A model generated the notes under the pieces. It worked only from the letters and a program-made list of their open reading frames with translations. It ran no database searches and was not told the origin of the DNA. From Phymorhynchus buccinoides (taxonomy: Eukaryota; Mollusca; Gastropoda; Neogastropoda; Raphitomidae), in the NCBI GenBank assembly GCA_017654935.2, contig CM065682.1, positions 81,304,410 to 81,368,409 of the forward strand: a stretch of DNA of 64,000 nucleotides, in the 5' to 3' direction. Every line of letters begins with the position of its first letter. Position 1 is the stretch's first letter. The position numbers were made by a program, and so were the translations under genes. This document shows positions 31,034-43,827 of this stretch, piece after piece.

Positions 31034-31196
31034 TGGCTAAATACTGGTAGTTCTGCATTGTTGGTCTATAAATTATTGCAACAGCGAAAAAAACCGCAGA
31101 AGGCCAAAGAGGGCCGAAAGGCCAAAGAGGGCGTAAAACATCATTTCTCAGAAACGCAGATTTCTGTTCAGGTTGGTTTCTCTTTCGACTCGCCAT
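31020..31196 (-). CDS. Short ORF upstream of the zinc finger, possible first exon
   Basis: ATG at 31196 in strong Kozak context (GGAAAATGGCG) gives MASRKRNQPEQKSAFLRND, a start like those of hAT-like proteins, then a Trp/Pro-rich tract from a short GGCCAAAGAGGGC tandem. It overlaps the zinc-finger frame in another register. A splice or frameshift would be needed to join them. Confidence 0.25.
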   Translation of the reverse strand: MASRKRNQPEQKSAFLRNDVLRPLWPFGPLWPSAVFFAVAIIYRPTMQNYQYLARQTQ

Positions 31197-31525
31197 TTTC
31201 CAAGAAAGTTACAGCTGCAGCAGTTGATAAAGAAAGCGTCTGCTACCATTGTCCGTGAAAACGAAGCATTCTGATTGGCTACAGATAATCATAGGTCCGA
31301 GCATTGCACGCTGATGTTAGCCTAGCTGAGACAGGGATAGCGATGCCTTTGCGGACAAATTCCCGCCTCATGCGTTGCTGACCCAACTAGGCCTACCTGC
31401 CTGCGGGGAATTCCCCGAAGAGCCTGGCGAGCGGCAGTCAGATTTGTTACTGGCCATTGGCGATTGATTTACATTTATTCAGTCACCAGGACAAAATTTA
31501 AGTCACCAAGGCGAGTGATTTTCTC
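31197..31525. other. Unassigned stretch at the inner edge of the right arm
   Basis: Sequence between the possible first exon and the inverted-repeat boundary. AGTCACCAGGACAAAATTTA and AGTCACCAAGGCGAGTGATT near 31481-31521 form an imperfect repeat that could be a transposon end. No coding seen. Confidence 0.4.
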
Positions 31526-31828
31526 ACATTGTAGAGGGCTGGTATATCGCGCACGTTTATGAATCGATTCACTTCCGGTTTGGCACATCGATAGTCACCG
31601 TCCCCGGTCATATAGCTGCCAAATTTGAAGGCAATCGGTCCAGAAAATTAATACCGGAGATACGGGGCGCCGAGTGGCTGGCGGATATGCGTTTCGCGCA
31701 TTTGCCGAAACCGCGCAAATGACGCGGCCACCTCGGTTGCTGTTGCCATCGCCCTGTATGGGCTCACAGTAAATTTGAAGCGATTCAGTCAAAAAACGGC
31801 TGAGTTATAACTATAAGGCCCGTTTTGT

Positions 31829-31860
<32 letters not shown>

Positions 31861-31880
31861 ACTTTGCCTTTTTACTATAT
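31526..31880 (+). mobile_element. Putative Helentron-like element end (right arm)
   Basis: Mirror of 23488-23831 on the plus strand. Here the upstream sequence continues without a gap. Differences from the left arm include an extra ACTATAA near 31808 and AAAATTAATACCGG in place of AAATACCGG near 31645. Confidence 0.4.
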
Positions 31881-32600
31881 GATTATTTGTTGACTACAAT
31901 ATATGTGTCTTTCATATATCAAAGTAAACATCATCAAAGGACCGAGCATATCATAATGCATTAACATGTTGTTTGTTGACTACAATATCTGTGTTTTTCA
32001 GGGGTCAAATGTCTACACCTGACTTGAAGTAAACATCATCCAAGGACCGAGCATATCATAATGCATTAACATGTTGTTTGTTGACTACAATATCTGTGTT
32101 TTTCAGGGGTCAAATGTCTACACCTGACTTGAAGTAAACATCATCCAAGGACCGAGCATATCATAATGCATTAACATGTTGTTTGTTGACTACAATATCT
32201 GTGTTTTTCAGGGGTCAAATGTCTACACCTGACTTGAAGTAAACATCATCCAAGGACCGAGCATATCATAATGCATTAACATGTTGTTTGTTGACTACAA
32301 TATCTGTGTTTTTCAGGGGTCAAATGTCTACACCTGACTTGAAGTAAACATCATCCAAGGACCGAGCATATCATAATGCATTAACATGTTGTTTGTTGAC
32401 TACAATATCTGTGTTTTTCAGGGGTCAAATGTCTACACCTGACTTGAAGTAAACATCATCCAAGGACCGAGCATATCATAATGCATTAACATGTTGTTTG
32501 TTGACTACAATATCTGTGTTTTTCAGGGGTCAAATGTCTACACCTGACTTGAACATCATCAAAGGACCGAGCATATCATATATAATTATCATATTATTTG
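31881..32600 (-). repeat. 105-bp satellite (right arm)
   Basis: Mirror of 22880-23470, plus the short unit. On this strand units read TGTTGACTACAATATCTGTG, TTTTTCAGGGGTCAAATGTC, TACACCTGACTTGAAGTAAA. Confidence 0.95.
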
Positions 32601-32993
32601 TTAAGGTTAGATCTATAATGTGCCTTCTCATACCAAGGCATCTCAAGTATTATCCTTTAGGTATTTATGCAAGTTATTTTTATTGTTTGCTTTTAATTTA
32701 TGAATAGTGATTTTAACTAAAGGGCTATCTTTATTAGTTTTAACTTTTGTGTGTGTGTGTGTGTGTGCACTGTGCTCCTGTTAACTTTCATTGTTTCCAT
32801 GTTATCTACCTGTGCCTGTTTGTGTAGAATTGTCTTCTTCAGTGTATGTTGTGTAACTGGCCAGTTCATGAAGTGTTTTTATTATTTATTCTGTATTTTA
32901 TGCGCAAGCTGGGCATCAAATTTCTTCTGTTTGAAGACAATACAATCTAAACCTGTCTCTACCCACCATATCATAATACATGATCATTATTGT

Positions 32994-33418
32994 CATACCT
33001 GCCAACCCTCCTGGTAAATCCGGGAGTTTCACGGATTTTGTTACCTCCCAGTCTTCCCGGAATTCACGTAAAACTCCCAGATTTTGAAATTTCCAGCTTA
33101 GATGACCTCAGAAACGAGTGTTATGAAACCTGAAAACCAAAACTGGATTTCAGGAAGCTTTGCGAATCAGAGTTTGTATTGCACATGTCGGAAGCAGGGG
33201 CTACTTCCTCCTGCAATCCTTTGTTTGGCGGTCTTTAGGCCTGTCTCGCGCCGCCATTGAAGTAGCCTCGCCACGATGCCGAAGGCAAAGGAGAAAGCAA
33301 AGAAATGGAAGACCGACTTTTCAGACGAATGCAACAAATTTGACCCAAAAAAGTTTCTCAGCTTCAGGGGGCAGGACCCCCGCTCCAGGATTTTGTTTGG
33401 GAAAAGTTGGCAGCTATG
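32994..33418. mobile_element. hAT-like deleted element (right arm)
   Basis: Mirror of 21947-22373. CATACCTGCCAACCCTCCTG at the start; GGCAGCTATG at the end. The hairpin near 33015 is imperfect here (CCGGGAGTTTCACGG) but perfect in the left arm. Confidence 0.65.
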
Positions 33419-33431
33419 TATTGGTTGTTAA
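33276..33431 (+). pseudogene. hAT-like transposase N-terminal remnant (right arm)
   Basis: Same 51-codon frame as at 21934-22089, starting MPKAKEKAKKWKTDF. Ends just outside the element. No catalytic part. Confidence 0.45.
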
Positions 33432-33960
33432 TGGCAATGTTGTGTGTGTGTCATGCAGGCAGCTACATCTAGACCTGTCTCAACCCTCCATATCATAATA
33501 CATTGTTGTATTGGTTGTTAATGACAATGTTGTGTGTGTGTCATGCAGGCATCGGCATCTAGACCTGTCTCAACCCACCATATCATAATACATTGTTGTA
33601 TTGTTTGTTAATGACAATGTTGTGTGTGTGTCATGCAGGCATCGGCATCTAGACCTGTCTCAACCCACTATGTCATAATACATTGTTGTATTGGTTGTTA
33701 ATGGCAATGTTGTGTGTGTGTCATGCAGGCATCGGCATCTAGACCTGTCTCAACCCACCATATCATAATACATTGTTGTATTGGTTGTTAATGACAATGT
33801 TGTGTGTGTGTCATGCAGGCATCGGCATCTAGACCTGTCTCAACCCACTATGTCATAATACATTGTTGTATTGTTTGTTAATGACAATGTTGTGTGTGTG
33901 TCATGCAGGCATCGGCATCTAGACCTGTCTCAACCCACCATATCATAATACATTATCGTA
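33432..33960 (-). repeat. 90-bp satellite (right arm)
   Basis: Mirror of 21405-21946. The alternation of ATATCATAATACATTG and ATGTCATAATACATTG variants follows the same unit order as in the left arm. Confidence 0.95.
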
Positions 33961-34360
33961 TTGTTAACAAAGTTGAGGTGTTCCAAATTCTCTCACTCTA
34001 CTCCAATGCTTGAATCTCTTCACTGGCTTCCTGTTGGAAGGCATATTGAATACAATCTCTCTCTGCTCTGTTACAAATCCCTGAATGGTCTGGCTCCTTC
34101 TTATCTCGCTGATCTTCTGAACCTTTACGCACCTCTTACGACTGTTACGCTCCTCTTCTGACACTTCTCTCCTCCAGATCCCTCGTTACCGCACCAAGAC
34201 CCTTGGCGAATGGTCCCTCTTTCCAGGGCCCCTTCTCTTGGAATAGACTCCCTTTACCTCTCCGTTCTGCCAACTCCCTTTCTTCATTTAAGTCTTCTAT
34301 CAAAACTACTCTTTTCAAATTATAGCCTGCTATATTTCTTTTCAAAGTGCTGTGCCCCTT
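33961..34360 (+). pseudogene. L2-like RT C-terminal fragment (right arm)
   Basis: Mirror of 21005-21404. LHWLPVGRHIEYNLSLLCYK then APSYLADLLNLYAP; the left arm reads SDRLNLYAP at the same place. Confidence 0.8.
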
Positions 34361-34570
34361 CCATCCGCGTGTGTTTGTGTGTTAATGTTGTGTTTGTGTC
34401 ATTCAGGTATCGGTACCTAGACCTGCCTCAAACACCTCCCACAGGACCGACCATATCATAGTACATTATCGTATTGTTTGTTAACGACAACGTTGTGTTT
34501 GTGTCATTCAGGTATCGGTATCTAGGCCTGCCTCAATTACCTCCCAAAGGACCGACCATCATGTGGGCTC
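34361..34570 (-). repeat. Diverged satellite units (right arm)
   Basis: Mirror of 20805-21000. Confidence 0.8.
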
Positions 34571-34636
34571 CCGAGGGTTCTGCCCGCTGCCGCTTGTTGT
34601 CAGTATACAGTTTCAGCCAATGTTAAAGTTTGGAGA

Positions 34637-34638
34637 CA

Positions 34639-34700
<62 letters not shown>

Positions 34701-34797
34701 TACACACACAGTGACACCCACACCCACACCCACACAGTGACACGCGCCCACACGCACACACACAGTGACACATACACACACAGTGACACACACACAA
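34637..34797 (+). repeat. (CA)n microsatellite (right arm)
   Basis: Mirror of 20563-20728. One GTGACA block fewer than the left arm. Confidence 0.95.
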
Positions 34798-35184
34798 TAG
34801 AGATAAAGTCACTTCGTTAGCAGGAGTGAGCCAAAAAGCATGGTTTTTTTCACATCTTTTATCCTTTCCACATCAAATTGCTTGTGTGTGTGAACAAAAA
34901 TGAACACCTCACACTGACGCAAAGCTGTCTCTTTCTGTTTTTTGTATTGAGCCTTTAAAAGACCTCTTAATTAATAGATTGTTCACATGTATGTGTGTGT
35001 AGGGGGTAAGCCTGCTGCACCCAATTTGTAAAGTGTTCAGCGTATATCCAACTCGGTTAGACCATTTTGCTCCCCATATATTGTTCTCTTTATTTTTTTT
35101 CCGCAACAGATGTTATGGTTAACATATACTTAACATTACACACACACACACACACACACAGACAGACACTGCTTTTGGGCTCAT

Positions 35185-35712
35185 TCATTCCTCCCTGTTG
35201 CTTGTTTTACCGGGTAGCTCTGGTAGGGATGGAGGTGTGGAGTGGAGTGAACTCGAGTCAGACTGATTTTGAAGGTGGCTTGATTGGTCAATGCCAAAGA
35301 GATGGAATGTGGCTGTGCTGTAGTTAGCGCCATCACAAATGATACATTTCCATATGATGTCTTTGTTGGTTGAGTCACATAGTTTATCGTAGGAGGCGGA
35401 CAACATGCTCTGACACGAGGCGTGGAACCATTGCCCACATCCTTCGCAGGCTACTCCTCGTTGGTCCCATGTTACTGTCCTGTCACATGTGCCGCAGGGG
35501 TATTTTGAAATAAACGAGTTTTCTGAGGCCTGTTGGCTTCTATTCCCATCAGAAGGCGAGTGAGAATTTGTTGACATTTTGGAGTTGTCAGAAATACGAG
35601 TGTCTTTGTAATGAAAGTAGTGACTGGGTTCACACGCTGTTACTAATAACAGCGTTGCTGCAAGCGCTACTGTTACCACTCTGCAGTACATTGTACTAGG
35701 TGGGGAAGACAT
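35185..35712 (-). CDS. PHD-finger protein, probable retroelement ORF1 fragment (right arm)
   Basis: Predicted residue for residue the same 175-codon frame as 19651-20178, including the C4-H-C3 finger (CGTC, CEGC, HASC, CIIC) and the hydrophobic N-terminus. It is one of the few undamaged frames in either arm. Identity between arms reflects their recent common origin and is not independent evidence of selection. Confidence 0.6.
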   Translation of the reverse strand: MSSPPSTMYCRVVTVALAATLLLVTACEPSHYFHYKDTRISDNSKMSTNSHSPSDGNRSQQASENSFISKYPCGTCDRTVTWDQRGVACEGCGQWFHASCQSMLSASYDKLCDSTNKDIIWKCIICDGANYSTATFHLFGIDQSSHLQNQSDSSSLHSTPPSLPELPGKTSNREE

Positions 35713-36309
35713 GCCACGGGAACACCATCTTTAGCCATGCACTGGGTGTAGAACACAAGAAAGAAAAATTTAGTGCTCATAGTGTTTGGTGTAAACAGTC
35801 AGAAAAACAACAACACACACCTAGCTCGACATGGGCGAAGGGAGATAAGCTCACAAAGCGAAGAAAGAAATGCCTCTACACACGATAACAACTAGTAGAA
35901 GTCCGGTCACAATGATGCTAGGAGTGACCAATCCAGCAACAAATAACTACCACAAGTTCTTTTCAAGTCACAATGATAGGTGACCTACCTACTAAAGGAG
36001 AGAGCACACTGTTCTTCTCAGTCAAAACTCAAAGCAGCCGGTGTCTATGATGGAAGTACTCAGGCGGCCATATTTGTTGTCAAAATGAAAGTACTCACAG
36101 TCCTCTTATGGAGATGGTATAAATTCACAAAATAACAATGAAAATAGTCCTTTCTGCTCCGTTCTATGCTACTTGTGATGGAATTGAGTGATTAGGCCAT
36201 GGGAAAGTGGGAAGGGACAAGGAAATATGGGGGAAAAGGATTATTGTTGAAGAGCTTGGAAGAGCTTGAAAAATGCACCTCTTCGTTCACCGGAACAGGA
36301 CACCCCACC

Positions 36310-36945
36310 CCCCCAACATGGGCTTAGAAGTAAAAGGTCTTGCGTCACTCAGCTACTGCAAGTTATGGATGATTTTACAAGCTTAGTTGACAAAGGAGAA
36401 AGTATAGATGTTATCTACCTAGACTTCAGAAAGGCCTTTGATTCGGTTCCTCATCAAAGATTATTGATTAAATTAGCAGCCTATGGGATTGGGGGAAAGT
36501 TATTAAAATGGATTAAAAGCTTTTTATTAGACAGAACACAAATAGTACGTGTAGGCACATCTTATTCAGGAGAAGCAAAGGTTGTTAGTGGAATACCCCA
36601 GGGTAGTATATTGGGTCCAACATTATTTTTAATATTCATTAATGATCTGCCAGAAGAGGTAAATAGCACATGTAAAGTATTTGCAGATCATACTAAAGTA
36701 TACAATACTTCAAGCAATAGAGACACATTACAAGCATATTTATATGCATTACATAAATGGTCAGAGACATGGAATTTGTATTTTGACATCCAGAAATGCA
36801 AAATAATGCACATAGGAAAAAAGAATCCCAAGTATGAGTATTTCATGACAATAAATGACACAAACAAAATTGAAGTATGCAATGAGGAAAAAGATTTTGT
36901 AGTAGTAGTGGTAGGGAAAAATAAGCTGTTATACTTTGTGTCTAG
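36310..36945 (+). pseudogene. LINE A, 5' half (right arm)
   Basis: Mirror of 18430-19090. Motif B reads SGIPQGSILGP (left arm SGM). The catalytic box is FADH here too, so that loss predates the separation of the arms. Confidence 0.85.
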
Positions 36946-39449
36946 ACCCATCGTATGCATAAAGTATTACAATGAAAATGTGGTCAAGGCGCATTACGGT
37001 CAATTTTCCTAATTAAAATCAATTATCAAAGCTTCTAAACATATTTAAATATTTTGGAGAATCATCCAAGCGATTTTTGAATGTGTTAGTATCAGGTGCA
37101 CATTTTAGAAGATTAATAGGTAACTCATTCCACAAGTTAGCAACACGGATGCTGAAACAATGTTTTCTTATGTTAGTATTGAACCTTTTAATAAAAACTT
37201 TACCATATGCATTCCTTGTTAGATTATATTGAGGAGAATCAAAGAATTTCTTCAAAGACAAGTCAACTAGACCATTGAATATTTTATAGGCCTCAATGAG
37301 ATCCCCCCCTAATTTTTCTTCCTTTAGGTATTTAATAAGTCTACTATAATAATCCATATTTGTACATCCGTTGACAAGTTTTGTTGCTCTGCGTTGCACT
37401 TTTTCAATTGCTGATGACTGGTATTTATACTTTGGGAACCGTATGATGTTTCCATATTCTAAGTGGGGTCTTATTAATGCCTTGTATAATTTGATAAATA
37501 TATCCTTATCAATATTTACAAAGGTTCTTTTAATTAAGCCAATCATCTTAGCAGTATTAATACAGTTCTGAATATGTTTGTCAAATGAGAAATCCTTATC
37601 GAAAGTTACCCCTATGTCTCTTTCATTTTCACATTTTGTTACTGGACACGCCACATTGTCATTCATCATAGTATAATCAACACTTGGATTTCTTTTACCA
37701 ACATGCATAACCTTGCATTTACCTGTGTTAAAATAAAGATTCCATTTTTCTGTCCATTCTTGCAAATTATTGAAGTCTTTTTGTAGTAAGTTACTGTTAC
37801 ATGATTTATTATAAACTTTGGTGTCATCAGCAAACTTTTTGCATGACGGATGTATCGGGTAGGTCATTAAGATTCCACTAAGAACCTTTGCCTCGGCTGA
37901 ATACTTATTTTCAACTCTAACTTTCTGAGTTCGTCCAGATAAAAAGTCTTTAATCAAATTTTTATCCATACATATAGATTACCAACTATTCCATAAGATC
38001 TTAATTTCATCTAAAGTCTTTCATGTGGTACGCTATCAAAAGCTTTCCTAAAGTCTAGGTATATAATATGAACACAATCATTATTATCTAGTAATTCTGT
38101 TCTTTCCTCCATAACTTCCAAAAGCTGTGATGTACATGATCTTTTACTTCTGAAACCATGCTGACAATCAACATACAGGTTATTATCGTTCATATGGTTA
38201 GTGATGGCATCTCTAATAAAAGACTCTAAGATTTTGCAAGTGATACTCGTTAAGCTAACAGGTCTATAATTGCCTGCATCAGACCTTGATCCCTTTTTAA
38301 AAATAGCTGTGACATTTGCTTGTTTCCACTCTGAAGGAATCTGACCTGATTCTAGTGATTTATTGAATAGTATGGTAAGAGGTAAAAATAATTCATTAGC
38401 CAATTCTTTTAATACTCTAGATGGTATCCCATCTGGGCCTTGTGCCTTTGAAGCATCTAATTCTTTTAACTTTTTATGTACAGCCAAAGGAGTTACTCTA
38501 ACCTCAGCAACAGATACCCCATCTGAGTTTACACCATTTGCTAAATTCGGTACAGTTGTTACATCCTCATTGGTAAATACACTGGCAAAACATTTGTTAA
38601 GAATTTCAGCTTTGTCCTCATCAGCAACAACATATTCGCCATTTTTTTTTTTTTTTTAGTGCACTTACACCTGTCTTACTACTTAGTGTTACATCTTTCA
38701 TTTACATATCTCCAAAATGCTTTAGGATTTGTCTTACTATTATCAGCAACATTCTGTTCAAAAGCTTTTCTTGATTTTTTAATCAACTTATTGCATTTAT
38801 TTATCATTTTTCTGTATTTTCTATAAGCTGGCCATTCCCTCTTCTTTTTCTGTTCAGCTTGGCCTTCCTTGGTTTAAAGAAAAAAAAATATTGTTTTTGC
38901 TTTTTCTTAACAATTTTCAAGACCTTTTTGTTTATCCAGGATGGTGTTGATGATTTGTCTGTTGTGCAAGACATCTTAGGTATGTGCATGTCCATGTTCT
39001 TTACCAGATCACTGATAACATTCCAACTATCATCTACACTCACATTTTCCAGTACTGAGCAATCAAAGTTACCAATGTTCTCTCTCATTTCTACATAATT
39101 ACCCTTGTTTAAATCAAACTTATAGTTTACTTCCTGTATTGATTTTACTCTAGGCACATACAGATCGAACACTAATATATCATGATCACTCTTACCAAAT
39201 GGGACCAGGTGAGTAATGTCTGAAATAAGGTCATCCTCGTTAACAAATATTAGATCATCCATTGTTGGTCTTTGGTTTACTCTGTGTCTTGTCGTCTGTT
39301 TCTCTTTCTGTGTTTAAAAAGCATCCACAAATTCATGAGTTATATTGTTAACATTACTATAAACCTCACTCCAATTGGCATTGGGGAAATTAAAATCTAC
39401 AAGGATACAGACTTTATCAAACTTAGATTAAGAATCTAATTCTAACACA

Positions 39450-40616
39450 TCCAATAACCTCTTAGTATTATCCACAGATGAATTAGGGCTACGGTACACA
39501 CATCCAAAAACCTCTTAGTATTATCCACAGATGAATTAGGGCTACGGTACACACATCCAACAACCTCTTAGTATTATCCACAGATGAATTAGGGCTACGG
39601 TACACACCTCCAACAACCTCTTAGTATTATCCACAGATGAATTAGGGCTACGGTACACACATCCAACAGCCTCTTAGTATTATCCACAGATGAATTAGGG
39701 CTACGGTACACACATCCAACAACCTCTTAGTATTATCCACAGATGAATTAGGGCTACGGTACACACATCCAACAACCTCTTAGTATTATCCACAGATGAA
39801 TTAGGGCTACGGTACACACATCCAATAACCTCTTAGTATTATCCACAGATGAATTAGGGCTACGGTACACACATCCAATAACCTCTTAGTATTATCCACA
39901 GATGAATTAGGGCTACGGTACACACATCCAACAACCTCTTAGTATTATCCACAGATGAATTAGGGCTACGGTACACACATCCAACAACCTCTTAGTATTA
40001 TCCACAGATGAATTAGGGCTACGGTACACACATCCAACAACCTCTTAGTATTATCCACAGATGAATTAGGGCTACGGTACACACATCCAACAACCTCTTA
40101 GTATTATCCACAGATGAATTAGGGCTACGGTACACACATCCGACAACCTCTTAGTATTATCCACAGATGAATTAGGGCTACGGTACACACATCCAACAAC
40201 CTCTTAGTATTATCCACAGATGAATTAGGGCTACGGTACACACATCCAATAACCTCTTAGTATTATCCACAGATGAATTAGGGCTACGGTACACACATCC
40301 GACAACCTCTTAGTATTATCCACAGATGAATTAGGGCTACGGTACACACATCCAACAACCTCTTAGTATTATCCACAGATGAATTAGGGCTACGGTACAC
40401 ACATCCAACAACCTCTTAGTATTATCCACAGATGAATTAGGGCTACGGTACACACATCCAACAGCCTCTTAGTATTATCCACAGATGAATTAGGGCTACG
40501 GTACACACATCCAATAACCTCTTAGTATTATCCACAGATGAATTAGGGCTACGGTACACACATCCAATAACCTCTTAGTATTATCCACAGATGAATTAGG
40601 GCTACGGTACACACAT
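39450..40616 (-). repeat. 53-bp minisatellite, 22 units (right arm)
   Basis: Mirror of 14751-15916 with the same unit number and order of junction variants. A few private changes are seen: CCAAAAACC near 39505, CACACCTCC near 39606, and a second CCAATAACC near 39822. Confidence 0.97.
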
Positions 40617-40771
40617 CCGATAAGTACAGACTCGCCATTCACACCTTTGAAAGTACACCACAGACATTCATTAAAGGGTGAGTTGTTTAACTCTTCACAC
40701 TCTCTCACGTTTAATTTTTTATCAAAATATAAAATTATACCTCTCCTAGGTTCTCTGTTTAGGAACATATA

Positions 40772-41526
40772 CAGTGAAACCCGTTTAGTACGAATTCCAG
40801 GGGAGAGGGCCAATTTACTCGTTGTAAGCATTGCTCGTTCAAACCATTTTATCGATTTTGGCAACCCTGACGAACCTATCAATCGGTCCTCACATCTACT
40901 GTGATGTGCGTGTTGGTAAAGTGTGAAAAAGACAGAAAAACGGAAACAACACACTTACCCAACAAAGCATGGTTGTAAGCCCAGTATCCTGTATCCATAG
41001 GGTTTTTAATGCCGATTACAAACACTTTAAAACAGTTTATTAACACACGATAACATCAAAAACATAAAATCCACACACGCGCTTTAAGAGAAAGTTAAAA
41101 TTTCCCGGAAGTCACAAGATCAGTGCGCAAAGAGTGAGTCCAGTGTCGTCTGCTTGCGCTGCAGACACCCAAGTTGTTATATCGGCCAATCAGAATGCCG
41201 CTTACATATCGAGGGGTCAGTCAAGATGGCGATGTTGTTGTCAGTGTGTTCTCGTTCTAGCCAGGTAGTTGTGCAAGAAAGCTTGACTTTGGGATGGCGG
41301 TGTGGTTGTAAGTGCGTTCTCGTTCTAACCGCGTAGTTTTTGCATAAAAGCTTGACTTTGGGAGTCAATAAATTGTACGTTATATGCAAGTTGCTCGTTG
41401 TAGCGAGCTCGTTGTATGCAGAATTATTTAACAAGGAAAAAGAAGGCTTGTGGTCGGGAATTTTGAAACCACTCGTTAAACACGGGCTCTCGTTTAAACC
41501 GTACTCGTACTAAATGGGTTTCACTG
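40772..41526. mobile_element. Tigger/pogo-like element (right arm)
   Basis: Mirror of 13841-14595, also 755 bp, with CAGTGAAACCCGTTTAGTAC and TTTCACTG ends flanked by TA. Confidence 0.88.
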
Positions 41527-41771
41527 TAATTAGGAAGTTCATATTCTGAACGGCACATGGAATAGACTTGGTTTTTAGGAAGAATTTCTGTCAAACAGAT
41601 TATATTTGGCTTTACCTCCGATAATCTTACAAGTAATTCATCTTTTTTATTTAACAGGCTATCAACATTACTGTACATAACTTTGCAACAATCTTCAAAA
41701 GCACAAGAAGAATGAGAAAATGAGCTAGAACTACTTTCATGACAAACAGGATTATTTACATTATGTACAGT

Positions 41772-42383
41772 GTGTACATTTGGGTGTAATATTTGACCCA
41801 TCCTTACTTTTTGACATGTTACAAAAATTGTTAATAAAGCAAATCAAGTGTTGGGGCTTATTAAAGGATCATTTGAGTTCCTAAATAAAGATGTATTTGT
41901 TAAACTTTATAAAGCTATGGTAAGACCACTCTTGGAATATGCCAACTCAGTTTGGTGCCCAATCTTTAAAGGCAATCAATAGCTATAGAGAAAGTGCAAA
42001 GAAGAGCAACAACATTGATCAAAGCATGTAAGAACAAGATTTATAGTGAAAGACTAAAATTCCTGGGATGACCTTCTCTGAAGGGAAGAAGAGTCAGGGG
42101 AGACCTGATACAAGTATATAAAATAATGAATAATATTGATGACATTGACTTTAACAACCTTTGTGTTAAAAGTATCACAAACATGACACGGAATAGTACA
42201 GAGAAGTTATTTTTAAGGCGATCAGTTACTATTATCCGCAAGTTTTTCTTTTCTAACCGAGTTGTCCAATACTGGAATAACTTGTCAACTAACATTAAGG
42301 CTGCACCTAACATAAATATATTCAAAAATCTTCTGGACAAAGACACAATGATGTCAAATTTTTATAATACTTTTGATGAATAA
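41772..42383 (+). pseudogene. LINE A, 3' half (right arm)
   Basis: Mirror of 12984-13595. Better preserved: the C-terminal frame 42126-42383 runs through FFFSNRVVQYWNNLSTN into NIFKNLLDKDTMMSNFYNTF and its stop. The thumb (KLYKAMVRPLLEYANSVW) is at about 41900-41960. Confidence 0.8.
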
Positions 42384-42867
42384 ACAAAAAAAGGAGAGAA
42401 AAAGTCTATTCATTATTTTATTTTATTTTTTTATAGTTTTAGCTGTAGACTGAAAGCATGCCACTTTGAAACAGATCAAAGTCACAAACGAGAAAGGGCG
42501 TAAAAGGGCCGCGAGGCCCACTTCTAGCCCTAATTACTACTACTACTACTATTGTAGGTATGGAGTTAATGTTAAAGTACACACTTTGACATATAGATCT
42601 ATCTCCAAAAACGCAAAACGAGTGAGCCTTGAAGGCTTTGCCTCTTGAGACTTGATAGTGTTTATTCAGGAAAGTGTGAAATGAGGAATATAATGTGTTA
42701 ATGGCCCCCTAACTCAGTAACTGCCAAGCTCAGTTTGATCTTGAAAGGTGGTAGCTAATAAAGAATCGATTTCTGGAAAGATGGGCACTGACTAAAGATT
42801 AGCATGACTTGTGTTGTTTTATGATAAACGAATACATGTGCACAGGTTTTCAAAAGGGGATTCCTTT

Positions 42868-43269
42868 AGGCCATGTGCACACATAAACGGATATTCCGTG
42901 CGGAAACCCGTGCGCAATCCATGAATAAGTGAAACAAAGAAGGGAAAAGATTTGCGCACATGTCGGCATTTCCCCTATATACGCAAACTTTTATCCTTCT
43001 TTCTTCCACTTATTTAGGGTTTTCCGTACGGAACGGCTTACGCGTCTAATGTGAACCCGGCCTAATCCTTCTTTCTTCCATTTATTAAGGGTTTCCGTAC
43101 AGAAATTGCGCGTCTAATGTGAACCCGGCCTAATCCTTCTTTCTTCCACGTATTAAGGGTTTTCCGTACGGAACTTGCGCGTCTAATGTGAACCCGGCCT
43201 AATCCTTCTTTCTTCCACTTATTTAGGGTTTTCCGTACGGAACTTGCGCGTCTAATGTGAACCCGGCCT
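42868..43269. mobile_element. Foldback/MITE-like element (right arm)
   Basis: Mirror of 12104-12503, again with four tandem copies of the 69-bp end. Small differences include AACGGCTTACGCG in one unit. Confidence 0.75.
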
Positions 43270-43825
43270 TAGGGTGGAATGACGAGTGCATACATCCGTC
43301 ATAGTGTTACAGGCCAGCAGCCACAATTCCTGTGTAAAACTAAAACCAATGTATTGAATGTACTATGAATTGTAGGGTTTATCAATCCTCGCATTGACGT
43401 AATTGGTCCCAAGGAAGCAGGGTTGTTTGGGACAGTTAAAAAAAGTTCTTTGTTGTTGTCTAACTCAGAGACCGTCTTTATGTGTGCTGTGCAGGAACTT
43501 CAGAGGAGAGGTCCGCTCGGTTACACTATGAAAGCGAGCAGTGTTCACCAGTAACAACAATTCATCGGGAATCATTCCACTCAACAATCACCTGCGCGTT
43601 TGTGTGTGTGTGTGTGTCTCTGTGTGTGTGCATTTTGGGAGTTGAAAAGCTAGTTTGCTATGTGTTGTCCTTTTTTGTATTACTGTGTTTTTTTCTTTGT
43701 GGCACAAGCCACAAACCTATAACTCACTTTGTCGGTCGGTCGGTCGGTCCAAAATTGTCGCACATATTGTAAAAGAGAAAGAAAGGGGAGGCGACTCAGT
43801 GTATGTAATGATTGTCGCGTGCCAC
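43270..43825. other. Unassigned stretch (right arm)
   Basis: Mirror of 11546-12100. GTCGGTCGGTCGGTCGG at about 43731-43748 is a short 4-bp repeat with one unit more than the left arm. Confidence 0.5.
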
Positions 43826-43827
43826 AA

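Larger units (their letters stand above)
37019..41765 (-). pseudogene. LINE B (right arm)
   Basis: Mirror of 13600-18345, with the same Tigger-like insertion, minisatellite, in-frame stop and motif B deletion. Here the last 316 codons (37019-37969) stay open from the FADDTKVY region through NIRKHCFSIRVANLWNELPI to the stop, whereas the left arm is shifted by 2 bases at 18135. NDCVHIIYLDF replaces NDCVDIIYLDF before motif A. Confidence 0.88.
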
